Part shown: piece by piece, positions 13,101-24,797 of the stretch
Numbering within the stretch: the stretch's first letter is position 1
Layout of the letters: each line of letters starts with the position of its first letter
Source of the DNA: Muricea muricata
Lineage: Eukaryota > Cnidaria > Anthozoa > Malacalcyonacea > Plexauridae
Reading direction: 5' to 3'
NCBI GenBank assembly: GCA_963855995.1
Contig: OY979720.1
Span: forward strand, 4,962,501-5,026,500
DNA: 64,000 nucleotides
The notes under the pieces: model-generated
What the model was told of the DNA's origin: nothing
Database searches by the model: none
Seen by the model: only the letters and a program-made list of their open reading frames with translations
Made by a program: the position numbers and the translations under genes

Positions 13101-14694
13101 ATATTTGGTTAATCAAGCTGAAAAACACCTTTACTGCAAAAGATTTAAGTTGTTATATACCAGTAATATATATTGTTTAAAATATCTTTTCAACTAAGGA
13201 ATAACAAACTCATGTAATATGCACTTAAATAAGATTTACCTTTTTGTTTTTAACCTTGTCATTGCTGGAATTACTGTCAGAACTTGAGTATGTTAAATTT
13301 TTAACAATACTTTTCCCTGAACTGATCTTTTTCTGATCATTGGTACTGACATCTGTAACACTGGATTCTTCCAGTTTAGAATTGAATATGCCACAGCAAA
13401 TAAACCCTCTTGAGTTACGTGTTATCACTGAAAAAAATTACACAGTGCTATGTTATTGCTTACTTTTGGAGCTACAGTGCCCCTGTCAGACTGCTGTTTT
13501 GAAAAGCATGATTGTAACCAAACATTTGAATATTTTAAAATCTTGAAGTTGTTTATTGGAAAATCAGCTAAAATGAAAGAGTGTCTCTTAGACTCTCCAA
13601 CTGATAAATAACCTGATCACTAAATAACCTGATCACAGACTAACCTGATCACAGACTAACCTGATCACAGACTATAGATTAAGGGCCTGTTTATATGGAG
13701 GCGAGTTGCCCGTTTGACCGAGTTTCAAACAATGCTGGGTAACTCACCTTCAACAGAAAATTATACTAGGTTTCATGGTGAAATGCTTACATGGCAAAAC
13801 TGCAGCCTCTTCTCCATTCACTTCAATGCTTCTGTGTGCACTTTGATACTATTGAGTGTTGGCTATGATGCTTCTTCATGCATGGAATGCTTTTGCATAT
13901 GTAATGCAAAATGCCTCACAAGGCCCGCCTCGAGAGACATCATACACACAAAAGCGTTTCTCACGAAAGCATCAAAGTGCCAGAGGACAAGGCTGGTGCA
14001 TCTCAGTCTGGTCAAGTTACCCATAGAGTAGTGCAGGATCTCACCCAGACAAGAGCAATAATTTTGCATTTTTTGCTACAGGGTCGACTGAGCTTGACAA
14101 TATTTTTAAGCATCAGATAGTACTATTACGAACAGCTAATTTACCAACCTGGATAAGTTTTTAGATTCTCTTTAACATTATTCAGTCTTACAGATTTTCT
14201 TGTAAACTTTCCACTTTCTAATTCATAGTTCTTCCTGTGAGGCATCTTCCGCAAACACCGGCTCATCTTGAGATCTTTAGTTATAACGTCTATCAAAAAT
14301 GATTGAGTGTCATTCAGTTCTTCACTATACATTCAGTCAAAATCATATGAACCATGTCCATGTTGAGGCATCAATTGGCTTAGGGTATATGCATGGGATT
14401 AATTGACAGTTACAGGGACATTGGGAAACTTGTCCAAATAATTGTACCAAAATGTCAATCTTATAATTAACTGGGTAGACAAATACTGCCCTACCTGGGA
14501 CAAACCATTAAATGGTGCATTACCATCTTATAATTTACTGTTGTTGATACATTTTTTACAAGTCCAACCAAGTCTTAAACCTGGGTAATCCACTAGCTTA
14601 CTTACAAATTTTCTGGTGGTGCTTTACTATCAAAGCAGGCTCCAGTTGCCAATTTCGTGAGCATTAAGGTACGGGGTACATTTGGAGAATCCAG
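10119..14694 (-). CDS. Unrecognised basic protein with tandem SPRF-type repeats
   Basis: Nine phase-consistent exons: 14606-14694, 14149-14324, 13240-13427, 12770-12815, 11541-12665, 11191-11315, 10779-10935 (or 10757-10935), 10475-10698, 10119-10268 (TAG stop), about 759 residues. An upstream exon is likely, because the first listed one starts at phase 0 without an ATG of its own at the boundary. A start at 14266 (MSRCLRKM) is the fallback. The 1,125-bp exon encodes about 11 repeats of roughly 30 residues built on R-S-P-R-F-x-E-S-x-x-K-T. Many carry minimal S/T-P sites, and the composition is Lys/Arg/Ser-rich, so a nuclear, phospho-regulated or chromatin protein is plausible. The C-terminus is acidic and ends YYWSDTE. 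I do not recognise the family. Confidence 0.6.
11700..12640 (-). repeat. Coding tandem repeat (about 90 bp units, partly ~180 bp super-repeat)
   Basis: About eleven units encode R-x-S-P-(R/Q)-(F/L) followed by an acidic patch and K-T-x-x-N. In the centre, two unit types alternate (one with YIPRRSPRF, one with YKSRSPQLQ), so a two-unit super-repeat has been copied. Flanking units are more divergent. All lie in one exon and stay in frame. Confidence 0.8.
13609..13676. repeat. Short tandem repeat, 16-bp unit
   Basis: The unit AACCTGATCACAGACT is repeated about four times, the first copy being divergent (CACTAAATA). It is in an intron of the SPRF-repeat gene. Confidence 0.8.
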
Positions 14695-15300
14695 CTTAAT
14701 AAAAGACAACATTTATAATCCAGCTAACAGGATCTCATTTGAAATTTTTCTCACATACTCTCTGTGTAAAAATATGTGTAGATTACATGCTTTATGTGTG
14801 TAAAATCGAGGCCCTTAACGTCAAACTACTTTAGTGGTTTATTCAATATAAAAGGGCTCGACATTTCATATCACCACGACCACATGCAATGTGCACAGTT
14901 ACAATTATTATCAATCCAGCAGGAAAATGCTTCATAAAATACCTTACATAACGCTGTTGATGTCTTCCAAACACAAAAATTTCATATAAACGTACTTCTG
15001 GTAAAACGAGCGAAAGGAAAAGCTATTTACCTTGCTTAAAAAAATGTAAATAAAATAAAAGCAAGCGACAAACGGCCATTTTGAATAATTCCGCCAAAAT
15101 TCGGGCATGCAAATTGTGCAAATTAGGTACAATTTTAAACATGAGATTGCGTTGCACAAGCAAGCGGTTATTTGACGCAAGCAGCGAATACTCGAATCAC
15201 GCGTTTGCTTTTGTAATTCAAACAACTGAAAGTCATTCAAGCAACTGAAGTTTCAAACAAGGCTATATAATATATTCAGCTTGGTGTTTTGCGCGCAACA
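14695..15300. promoter_or_regulatory. Divergent intergenic interval between two oppositely oriented genes
   Basis: It separates the most upstream supported exon of the minus-strand SPRF gene (14694) from the plus-strand bHLH ATG (15301). A candidate extra minus-strand exon, with acceptor TTTTACCAG and donor GTAAGG at about 14956-15010, would extend the SPRF protein, but its upstream partner is unclear. The promoter role is inferred from gene arrangement only; no core promoter motif is claimed. Confidence 0.4.
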
Positions 15301-17045
15301 ATGAAAGAAACATTACCAGGTAGGAGCTAAAAAGTTTCGTTTTGGAAATAGTTTTAGAAAAAAGCGATATTAACTGGTTGCTCTTTAGCTGAAAGTGATA
15401 ATCAAATGTATATTATCGTCAGTTTTTGAAAATAGTTTGATTGTTTGCCATCAATATTTCTATTTAAAAATATGAGAAAAATCGACATAGGAACTTACTC
15501 GGTTTTGAAATATTTCATTCAGCGAATCAAAGAAGTTGCAAGTCCGACGAGAAGAGGACGGATCAAGAAACTATTAAAAAAACTGAAGGAAATGAACCGA
15601 TCACCTACTCCAAACTATTGACTTCTGACGATGAGTGTCCGTTATCGTCTATGTTAAACTTACCTTTATCCAAAGGAATGACAACCAACTCAACGAACTT
15701 GCCCAGTTCCACAGCAGCGCTGGCTCCACCCCAGCAACAGTTCATTCCCATGCATCCTTATCCTTATCCTCCGGTAAGATTTCAGTAGAGTAGGTCGCTA
15801 GAAATAGTCATGAAAATAAAGAAAACACAGCCCGAAACAAGCCTTAGGGGTGTCTACATGAAGAGCCAAGTCCCCAAGGTGAGAATCTGGTTGAAAAACT
15901 TTGATTTTCCATGGAAAATGAGTTGCACAGACGCCATTAAGTGATGTTAGCGAGACAGAGGAGGCTGATGTTTCTCATGCAAACAGGCAGTAAACCAATT
16001 CTATTGCTACGGCTAGCTTTTACGGGTACTTTACACTTTACCGTACCCGAATAACGCCAGTAGGCGATGGCGTCATTATTTCTCGTTCTTCTATAATATG
16101 TTTTGATGGCGCATGTACTTTGTAATTACTAGGGTACGGTAAAATGTAAAATTTCCGCTTTTACATAAAGCTCACATAAACATCACCTAAAACTTGTACC
16201 CGGTCTAGCCCCTATAAAACGCTAACCATGTCTACGCCATCCTTTAGAAATCCAACGAAGCATTAGCATTACCTGAAACCTTAAACTTTCAAAGTCACGA
16301 ACTACCAATTCAAAATACATGCAACTCAGATGTAGTAGACCAAACCCCACCTTACTTCCCCTCCAATCGGATTTTCGAAATGAAAGAAGTGCCACGATTT
16401 CACGAAGTAGATGTCAAGTTAGACAGTGCAAGAAAGGTGACGTCAGAAATACTGCAGAATCAGAACCGAAATGCTACGGGAGGGCCAAGAGTAACGTGTC
16501 CAATAAAGTTTGGAGAAAACACTCGGAAAAGGCAACGTACAAATGACGGAGCTAAAACTGCTTTGCAGAGAAAGATGGAACACCTTGATAAAGAGAAAGA
16601 AAGAAGGTAGCTTCAAAACCTTTGTCAAAGATCAAGCAGTTAAATTGATTATATGTCAGAACATGTAAAACCGTTTCACATGTTTGGGTACTTTACACTT
16701 TACCTTAGCCGAATAACGTCAGTATGCTATGGCGTGGTTGTTTTCTCGTTCTTTTACATGTTTTGATAGCGTATGTACTTCATAATTATTACTAGAGTAC
16801 GGTAAAGTGTAAAATTTCCGACCAAAGCCAGTCATTCAGTTACGGTGGTCTGGAAGTAGAGCTTTGCAATTATACTTCACTTTTCCAGGTTGCGTCAAAC
16901 GAAATGCTATGATTACCTGCGAAGTTTGGTTCCTTGCGGTAGCCTAAAGACAGACAAAGCCAACATTCTTGAAGCAACTGTATCTTACCTTACATATATC
17001 AAGGAGACATTAGGAGCTACCATGGACGTAATTGATAAGGTCTGA
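15301..17045 (+). CDS. bHLH transcription factor, SOHLH/TCFL5-like
   Basis: Four exons, all phase-compatible: 15301-15319 (ATG), 15523-15773, 16248-16606, 16889-17045 (TGA), 261 residues. Residues 1-200 are Ser/Pro/Gln-rich and disordered. The bHLH spans the last intron, with a basic region and first helix start (DKEKERRLRQTKCYDYL), a loop with TDKANILEA, then helix 2 (TVSYLTYIKE). The lack of a canonical E-box-binding Glu pattern in a long basic region and the 'LEATVSYLTYIKE' helix 2 resemble SOHLH1/2 and TCFL5 proteins, which act in germ-cell differentiation in vertebrates. The protein ends only about 10 residues after helix 2. An AATAAA lies near 17073. The bHLH call is firm; the subfamily is an inference from motif resemblance. 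Confidence 0.78.
16025..16157. mobile_element. MITE copy 1 in intron 2 of the bHLH gene
   Basis: About 130 bp bounded by the inverted repeat GTACTTTACACTTTACCG and CGGTAAAATGTAAAATTTCC. A second copy of the same family lies in the next intron at 16687-16820. No coding capacity. Confidence 0.7.
16687..16820. mobile_element. MITE copy 2 in intron 3 of the bHLH gene
   Basis: Same ends and interior as the copy at 16025-16157, including a shared TTTTGATRGCGYATGTACTT segment, with roughly 80% identity by eye. It has TIRs but no ORF. Confidence 0.7.
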
Positions 17046-17948
17046 TAAAACATACAATAATCTTATAACATTTAATAAAACATACCATAATCTCTTTAAG
17101 GTAGTTCTCTAAGCAGACATGTCACAAGGTAGGCCTCTTGGAACAAGGCAAGAACGTACCCTCACGTTTTTCATCAGAGAAAGTTCCATTAAACAGTTTT
17201 TATTTAGCTTCAACAAAAGGGCGCAGTCACCACATGCAAATACTCTGGGCCCGTATCACCTAACCCTTTAAACGGAGTGCTGCGATGAAACCCACGACTT
17301 TCAGCAGACTTATACTCTTTGCACACAAGTACTGAGGTCTGAAGACAGTTTGAGGAGCTCTTACAGAAAGTCGAACCAGCGAGTTGAGAGATGCAGGACG
17401 AATTGTTTAAGCACTTTCCTACCGACGCCCCAATAAAATCCGTGAATTACTTTACAAACATTCTTCCCTTTATTTAGAATTTTCTCGACGAATTTGAAAG
17501 AAATAGAGGATCTTTGGAGTAACTGGAATGCTATCTTTAAGAGAGTAAACTCGCTGAATTAATTTAGGATAATCATTAGAGACAACTTTATACTCTAGCA
17601 CTAATTAAATGTCAGTATGTATATAAAAATTTTGAAAGAAGAAAAAAGTGTATTCAGAAAATATATCTATTTAATATATTTAAATAAAGGAAAATCAAAC
17701 CTATTTCTGCACAAATTTTATCATATTTGTACTATAGCACGATAGTTCTTATCAAATCTTATTTGAGATATGTCTACAACATACAATGCGATCACTCTTG
17801 GAATCGTGCATACATGCGCTGTTGAAACAATCTGAGCCGCCTGAAAATTATACATGCCAATTCATATTTCTTTCTTTTCCCAAAGAATATTTCCAGTATA
17901 CAATAATATACAAAAATATACGTCTCTGCCATTTATTGAATAAGATAG
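17046..17948. other. Convergent intergenic region
   Basis: It lies between the 3' ends of the bHLH gene (+) and the ENTPD4/7-like gene (-). A possible AATAAA for ENTPD on the minus strand is at about 17933-17938. No coding exon, RNA gene or repeat family is recognised. Confidence 0.5.
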
Positions 17949-20900
17949 TTACAATGATATCCTGAAGTCTGTCGGGTAGTTAGGAGTTTTACTTGTCACG
18001 GGAATACTGGGCGAGCTTCGTCCCAATGGTGATATCAGTCTGGGCTTGGTAAAGATTATATACATTGATAACAAAACAACAACAGAGCAAATGAATACAA
18101 TGACCTTGAAACCTGAATCACCGATATAGATCCAAGACTGATAGGAGCTTGATACCACGTTTGATTTTCCTTGCATTTCCCTGAAAACGATAGGTGTGGG
18201 TGATTTGATTTATATAAAAAATACGGGAGTCTTAAAATTCCCATTTTTTTATTTTATTATAAAACAGAAACAATTAATACCGTAAAAGACACAAGGCATA
18301 GTGTTTTGCAAGTACCAACCGATACTTTTCAAAACTACGGAGCCCATTACAATCTAAGGAGCAAGATTCGACCCCAAACATCCAAACCTATACCCCCTCT
18401 ACAACTTCTGCTTCTGCACCTACCTTAGAGGAAGAAATCGTGTTCGATATAAAATGGCGCCCAACGTCCACTGAATTTCTTTACCATCGATCATAAATGT
18501 TGGATGTAATTTTCTGAATCTCTGTGGAAATTTGAAGCCTTCGTGTAGTACGCTCGTCATCCAGGCTGATTTGAAACATTGATACCTACATACAGTGTTG
18601 TAAAGCCATAAGTACGATGTTTAAGAGTACATCGCACGGGTTACAAGTGCTTTGAATATCTTAAAACATGATAATGCCATATATGCGCCATCAGATAAAG
18701 GCTACGTGCACGCAGTCCTTCAAATGTGATCAGTTTCCGAACGTTTTCATTCCGAATTATTTCAAAAAGCTCCCGATTTGTTGACATAATATAAAAACAG
18801 CATCAACCTCGTCTAAAGATAAAAACTAAAAACTTCATGCAATGAGAATTTTTTTAGTTCATATCGTTTTCATTTTGACTGTTGTGAAAACGCTCGAAAA
18901 CGACCTCGTGTGCACATAGTCAAAGACTCAGGTTAATTAGCGTTTTACGAGGAACAAAAACAAACTAATAGAGTGAAGGAAATTTAATGCATACATAAAT
19001 CTATGTTCGTCAGCAAATGGATACAAGCGGCTTTGGAATCTTTTGTGCAACACTGGCCATTTAGTTTCACAAAATTCCTGGAAACAAAAAAGAATGAACA
19101 AAATGCATATTTGCACCCGCGGGTCTGATTCACAGAGGCCAACATTAATACGGTTTCGCCAGGAAACTCTGTGTAGTCTAGCAGTTCGGGCCCACTATAA
19201 TATATGTCTGGGCTGAATTGGCCTGAACAAAGACAAATTTCTGACTTGGTCGGAACGGCGAAATGCTGAAAAACAGGTGTGTGTCCAAACAATTTTAAGA
19301 AGATTTTCATCGAAACTCTCCCTTGCCAGTATTTAGTGTCGTTTGACTAAACAGGCTTCGGTGTTTACCTCATGAATCATTTACTTTAAACGTATAAATA
19401 AAGCTCGATAATCAATATACAGCATACCTTAGATGCTTTATCGAATGTTTTCGCATTGTATACGCCCTTCAGCCTCAACACGTCATTAACAGAATACCAG
19501 AACTCAGAAAATCCATAAAACTCCGTAGTGTTAAACGAAATACGTGGTTGATGTACGCCATTAAAAGAACATGGCGGTGAAAGACATGGTTCAGATCTAT
19601 TCAGTAACGGAAGCAGTTTACTACGGCAGCTCTGGAAGTCTCCCGTTCCTTTTAGACGATATTTCATTCCTTCGTGTGTTCCTTTGATTCGAAGATCAGT
19701 CGGCAAACACGGATCAATATTCACCCTGGAGTGACTTGAAAAAGATAAAAATATACCTAATGTCAGTGATACCTATGATACCATGTTCAAACAAGACCCA
19801 AGGGTCGTTTTGGCAGGATTTTTTCGATGTAACAGCACCAAACATCATGTAACAACCCTGTCTGCGAGTTGTCTTCACAAAGCTTGTCTCAAGATTTCAA
19901 CAAGTTTAGAACAAGCTGTTAAGAACTTGTAACAAAATTGATGGGATTATCAGACCAATTATTACAAAGTTGTCCTCACAAACAACCTGTTGCAGCATTG
20001 GTATACAATATTCTTACAGCCTTGTTTTGTCAACCTTGCTACAGTACGACAACTCCGCATGCTTGTTACTTTGCAAGTTGTTAATAGCAGTTGGTAGCAG
20101 TGCGAAGGCATCTTGTTAATAGCTTGTGAACAGACTTGTTGGAACGTGTTAGCAGTTGTTTCGACAACGGCAACGTTTTAGAGCTTAAAATGATGTTTTA
20201 AGTGCTAAACTCAAGGACTGAAAAGATACCTTCTAAATCGAAACTGCTGGTCTTACCAAGTCGGGAATCATGTTTGCGGCGCTCACACCATCGAAATGAG
20301 CGAAGTAATATGTTGAAATGAGAAATTTAAAACTTTCTTTCCGAGTGAAAAAAGTCGCTTTAACAATCATCAAAATCGCGTTTTAAGCGTTCTAGAAGCG
20401 ATTTAAGCGTAAAAAAGCTATCTAAATCGATAACGGCAACGTTTTAGAGCTTAAAATGATGTTTTGAGTGCTAAACTCAAGGACTTAAAAGATACCTTCT
20501 AAATCAAAATTGCTAGTCTTACCAAGTCGGAAATCATGTTTGCGGTTTCCTTTTAATTTTGCGTTAACACAGAGTTGACTTAACCCGTTTTTGAACTATC
20601 GGCTCAGGTCTGGAACAACTTTGCCTTTTTACATGTATGTTCAACGGATTTTCTCATAAATTTAACTTTTGAAGAAATTCCTTACCTGTGCACAGAGTTA
20701 TTTTTCGTTGTGAGAATTTCACCCAGATAACGAACACGTGCTGTGGTAGCACCATAACCCAGAAACGTTGCGACGTAAAGTTTGTAACTGTGTGTGGTCA
20801 TGTGAGAATCACAGCCTAGGTTTACCTCTGTAGTCAGGTGAGCTGGAAGTTTCTCCTGTACAAAAATGTGGCAGCAAATAAAAAATCTGTGGAACTTTAA

Positions 20901-22872
20901 AAGCTAAAGGCAGGCTTGCTCAAATCAGTTCAATGTTAGAGCCACCTTAAGTGAGTTTTCAAAACAGAACGCAAGAGCAGATTTTCAGTTTTTTCACAAG
21001 AGGGGTGAAAAATTTTAGGTGGGGCACAAGCCATGCAAACTAAAGTCATTCTAGTGAGGTTAAGAAAAAATTAGGGGCAGGGGGGAACCTACCCCTAACC
21101 CACCCAGAAAATCCACCCATGACAGAACAACTTTATGTATTTTGTCTGTTACCTAAGACTTTGTTACAAACTCCAATGTTTACAATTCAACTCACAGTGT
21201 AGCATCACTTAAAGACAATCTTTGCCGAAAGCATAGAAACCATTATTACTTTCTGTAATGCTTCATACAACTTGTCTTGCAACAATTTTGACCATTGTGA
21301 TTTATATGCTGATATGATTTGTTAGACCAGTTGCACATACAGAACATTTCAGAACAATATGTAACAACACCTTCAAACAAATGATTCTTCTGAGAATTAT
21401 TTTCAGTACTTACAGATTTTGGTACTTCAAATGTGATTTGTGTTGAAGCCCCACCCATGTCAAGAGAACCAACAGTTCGTTTACGTAGTCTAGCTGAACT
21501 TGAATTACCACGAACATGATCTGTTTAGATTAAAACAACAAGCTATCAACATATTTCACCATATGGTAAATGTTGCTGTTCCTGCTTGTAAATAACAAGA
21601 CTAACAGGAACTACATGGTTTTCAGTCAACTTTAGAAACTATGATAAGTTCTGCAGTACTGTACATAGTATACAGTCAGTAAAAAAGCAGTTAAGGGATT
21701 AAGCAGTTAGAGTATCAGAAAACACTATATTCTTAATCTATGAAAAGTGATAAGATTTAAAAAAAGCTATTAATGAAGGCTTATCCAAAACTTGCCATTA
21801 GAATGATTGAACCTTCCCAGCACATAATTAATTGTTATCCATGCATATATACCTAAAACAGATATATATACACATCAGTTATATTTGATCACCTCTTCAA
21901 TACAATACCAAACAACAGTAAGCAACTTAGGTAAATTTCCAAACAAATAGTCAGAAAATACTACACCTTCTTGTTTACCAGTTATTACTTCAACTTGAGT
22001 GGATGAGAAGAGAAAGTCAAAGCGCAATGGTATTTCACTGACAAGATTATTAATGATTGCATCCTGTTTCTGCTTGGATAACAATCTCATGCCAGCTGTG
22101 GCAAGGATGTATAGAGGTGTTTCAGAATGTTTTTCCTTTGGAATGTGATTTGCTGCATGTCTTAACAATGGGTAGATGTAATTTGATGCATTCTGAGGTT
22201 TGTCTTCATATGTTGAAATCCCTGAGACAAATAGAGGAAATGTTTCTGATCAAACCATTTTAATATAAGAAAGAAGTTTAATCACTAATCAATTTTATAC
22301 TTTCTTGTTTACTAGCTATTACTTCAACTCAAACAGATGAGAAGAAAAAATCAAAGTGTGCACGAGAAGAGAAATTTCTTCAAGTTGGGTGGATGATAAA
22401 AGAAAATCAAAGTGTATTTGTCTTAAGAGCAATGTCTATTAATTGTTAGAGAGCAATGTCAATTAATTGTTAGGAACTTAGTTCTGATTCACCCAAGAAT
22501 TAACCTCGCGAACTCACCCGGTCGTACTTTCATCCGTACAGGTTTCCCATCTCGATCAATCATTTGCTGAATATTTAATAAGTGTTCTGGATTACCATTA
22601 TGATCTGGCCAATAATAAATAAATACTCTGGTTCCACTGCTACCACAGTCCAGTACTATACCATAATGAAACTTCGAATTTTTGCCATGTATCCACAGGC
22701 GATTACTGGCAACAACATTAAATTTATGTACCGATTTATCTTTACGAACATCCATAGTTATCATTAAAACTATTATAAAGATAATGACAATTGCAGCCAA
22801 CAAAAGGTATCTTCCATTTACACCTTTTCTGTCTGCTTGACCTGTTGTATTTTGTGGTGTTGAAAAAGTCAT
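17949..22872 (-). CDS. ENTPD4: Ectonucleoside triphosphate diphosphohydrolase, ENTPD4/7 type
   Basis: Nine coding exons: 22518-22872 (ATG), 21967-22221, 21796-21852, 21414-21520, 20686-20855, 19428-19734, 18995-19077, 18424-18585, 17949-18180 (TAA), exactly 575 codons plus stop. All five apyrase conserved regions are visible: ACR1 DCGSSGTR, ACR2 ATAGMRLL, ACR3 GKQEGIYAWITINY (across a splice), ACR4 SLDMGGASTQITFE, ACR5 YGFSEFWYS. There are transmembrane segments near residues 22-42 and close to the C-terminus, the two-anchor topology of GDA1/CD39 enzymes. The NGNP segment after ACR1 and the QWTLGAILYRTRFLPL motif match the intracellular ENTPD4/ENTPD7 branch, which hydrolyses UDP and other NDP/NTPs in Golgi or endosome lumen. 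Choosing ENTPD4 over ENTPD7 is a guess. The 21796-21852 exon uses a GC donor. Confidence 0.9.
20162..20545. repeat. Direct repeat, two ~118-bp copies 266 bp apart, in an ENTPD intron
   Basis: Copies at 20162-20279 and 20428-20545 share GGCAACGTTTTAGAGCTTAA at the start and TCATGTTTGCGG at the end with few differences. The segment between is low-complexity 'GCGTTTTAAGCG'-like sequence. Probably a local duplication. Confidence 0.75.
22297..22417. repeat. Decayed partial copies of ENTPD exon 2 in the neighbouring intron
   Basis: 22297-22358 closely matches 21962-22025 (CTTGTTTACTAGCTATTACT versus CTTGTTTACCAGTTATTACT and onward). A second shorter copy at about 22379-22417 matches 21990-22030. 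The copies have substitutions and no retained splice structure, so they are remnants of local tandem duplication. Confidence 0.65.
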
Positions 22873-22918
22873 TTTGAAATTGAATGAGACAGGAAAATTT
22901 GTCCAGGGACATAGGATC
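22873..22918 (-). other. ENTPD 5'UTR portion of exon 2, and upstream UTR exon
   Basis: A long pyrimidine tract and AG acceptor end at 22919, giving 46 nt of leader before the ATG. A strong GTAAGT donor at 24113-24118 (exon edge 24119) marks a probable non-coding first exon about 1.2 kb upstream, placing the promoter near 24.12-24.35 kb, just next to the 4.4-kb transposon. The intron between (22919-24118) shows no other feature. Confidence 0.5.
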
Positions 22919-24797
22919 CTGAAAAAAAAATTATATGCAATGGTTACTAGCAATGTTATAAATATTAATTATATATTAAGCTGTATTCTATTGAGCAAAA
23001 TATCAAAATGTTTTTGTCTAAGTAAACCAACCTTGAAAACACCAAAAGCACTCATAACTGTGCAATATCTGTCTTGCTATGAAAGTACATTTTTAAAACA
23101 CCCATACCGACCACCCAAAATGTTAATTTGACACTTTGTATGTGTGGCAATGTGAATAGTGTATAGCATGTCCACTGAAGCTTTCAAATCAAAAACATTT
23201 TGCTATTTTTTGTTCAGTGGATCTACAAATGGTTGTCCAGTGTTGAACTGTCTATGCATTTTGTGTAGTGATGTACTTGGCATGTAACAAAACCCGCAAC
23301 AACTGGAATGAAGCCACTACAACAAAACAACTTTAACTGCTAAAACACAGGAAAATGAGTGACATAAGCATGTCAGGAACATGTAATGCATGTGATAAAT
23401 TGTTTTTCTGTTTAGTTTTAGTACATGCTGATGTATTTGTGTCCTGGAGGCTGATGCCCCATACGGGTGAGTACAAACAGACATGAGAAAAGGGTCCTAC
23501 TAATTCATGCCTGTGACATGCCCAGGACCTTGAAATTGATAAATAAGGGAAAAAATACAACCAGTTTGTCAAAAACAGGTAGGATTTATATTAATTTTAT
23601 GACTATAATGCAACCAGGTTTGTATATATAATCCAACATATTAACTGCCACACTGGTCTTAGTTGACTGCAAATATGCAATCGCCAAACAATGAATGCAT
23701 TCAACACTCCGGTCTAATGCCGGTCTAGGGCACAAGAGTTTGCATTTATATGCAATCATCTATTTTGGTGTAACATATATTTTTCAGTAAAAGATGGAAC
23801 GCCCTATCTTTCATGTCATGAAAATATTCTTACCATTGCACGAATGAAAACATTCATTATTTGTACATTTGTAAACTGTAAACATCAATAATTTTAGCTA
23901 TCTTTCATAGATACGATTTTACAGGTTACATAATATAGGTAATATACCAAAAAAATAACAAACACCCTGTCAAAGATCGATGTTACAACACTTTTTAAAA
24001 TGCTACGTATCTATATATTCTGTGACTATTTATAATCAGCACTGAATCGAACAATCGAACTTCTTTATTCATACTTTTACACGAAAAATGTACTTCTAAA
24101 TCCTGCAACCTTACTTACCTTCGCGGCATTTAGTCCTTGTTCAGCTAGATATAAACTGTACATTATATCTTTTAAGTAATTGAGAAAGTATCAAGAATCA
24201 TATTTTTAACTTGAAAACCCATGCTACAAATGTAACATGACTGAAAACAAAGCTTTTACACGTCGGCGAAGGTTAATTGGGGATAACTGTTGTTACTGTT
24301 GTTAGTGTAGGTAATTGAGGGATTACTTAACTTACTGACGTCACCATAATGCCCAGACCACTGAGCTATACTATATATCTGGAGACTGCACTCCTTAATA
24401 TTTTTGGTCAAAAAAGTGTAATCGAAAACATGGCGGATTGTGACGTAAAACGCGTCACTGTTCCCTATTTTTTTCGGATGATCGCTGACCAATAGGGGCT
24501 CAATGGATAGTGGGCTCGATTTTCACCCCCCCTGATTTTGTGAAAAATAAATTGGGAAAAATAAAAAAATCAGATCCGATCAAGATCCGACAAGTGTTGT
24601 AAGTATTTTTTTAAATTTTATATTGAATTAAAGACTGTTTGAGTTTTAGTGTACTATATGTTTGGCATTAACTAGAGGTTTTGAAAAAAAGGAGCTTATT
24701 CATAACATTTTTTGCTTTGATTAAAACTGAGTTACGACCTTTTTTCATGCTGAAATAATAGTCTTTACCGACCCTCACTGATAGCTCAGCATCGTTT

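Noticed and set aside
13609-13676. Possible CRISPR-like array
   Set aside because: The 16-bp units are contiguous with no spacers; simple tandem repeat in a eukaryotic intron.
14944-15240. Minus-strand ORF of 98 codons before the SPRF gene
   Set aside because: Cysteine- and Phe-rich chance frame; only a short internal part may be an upstream exon, and its 33-bp putative intron is too short to trust.
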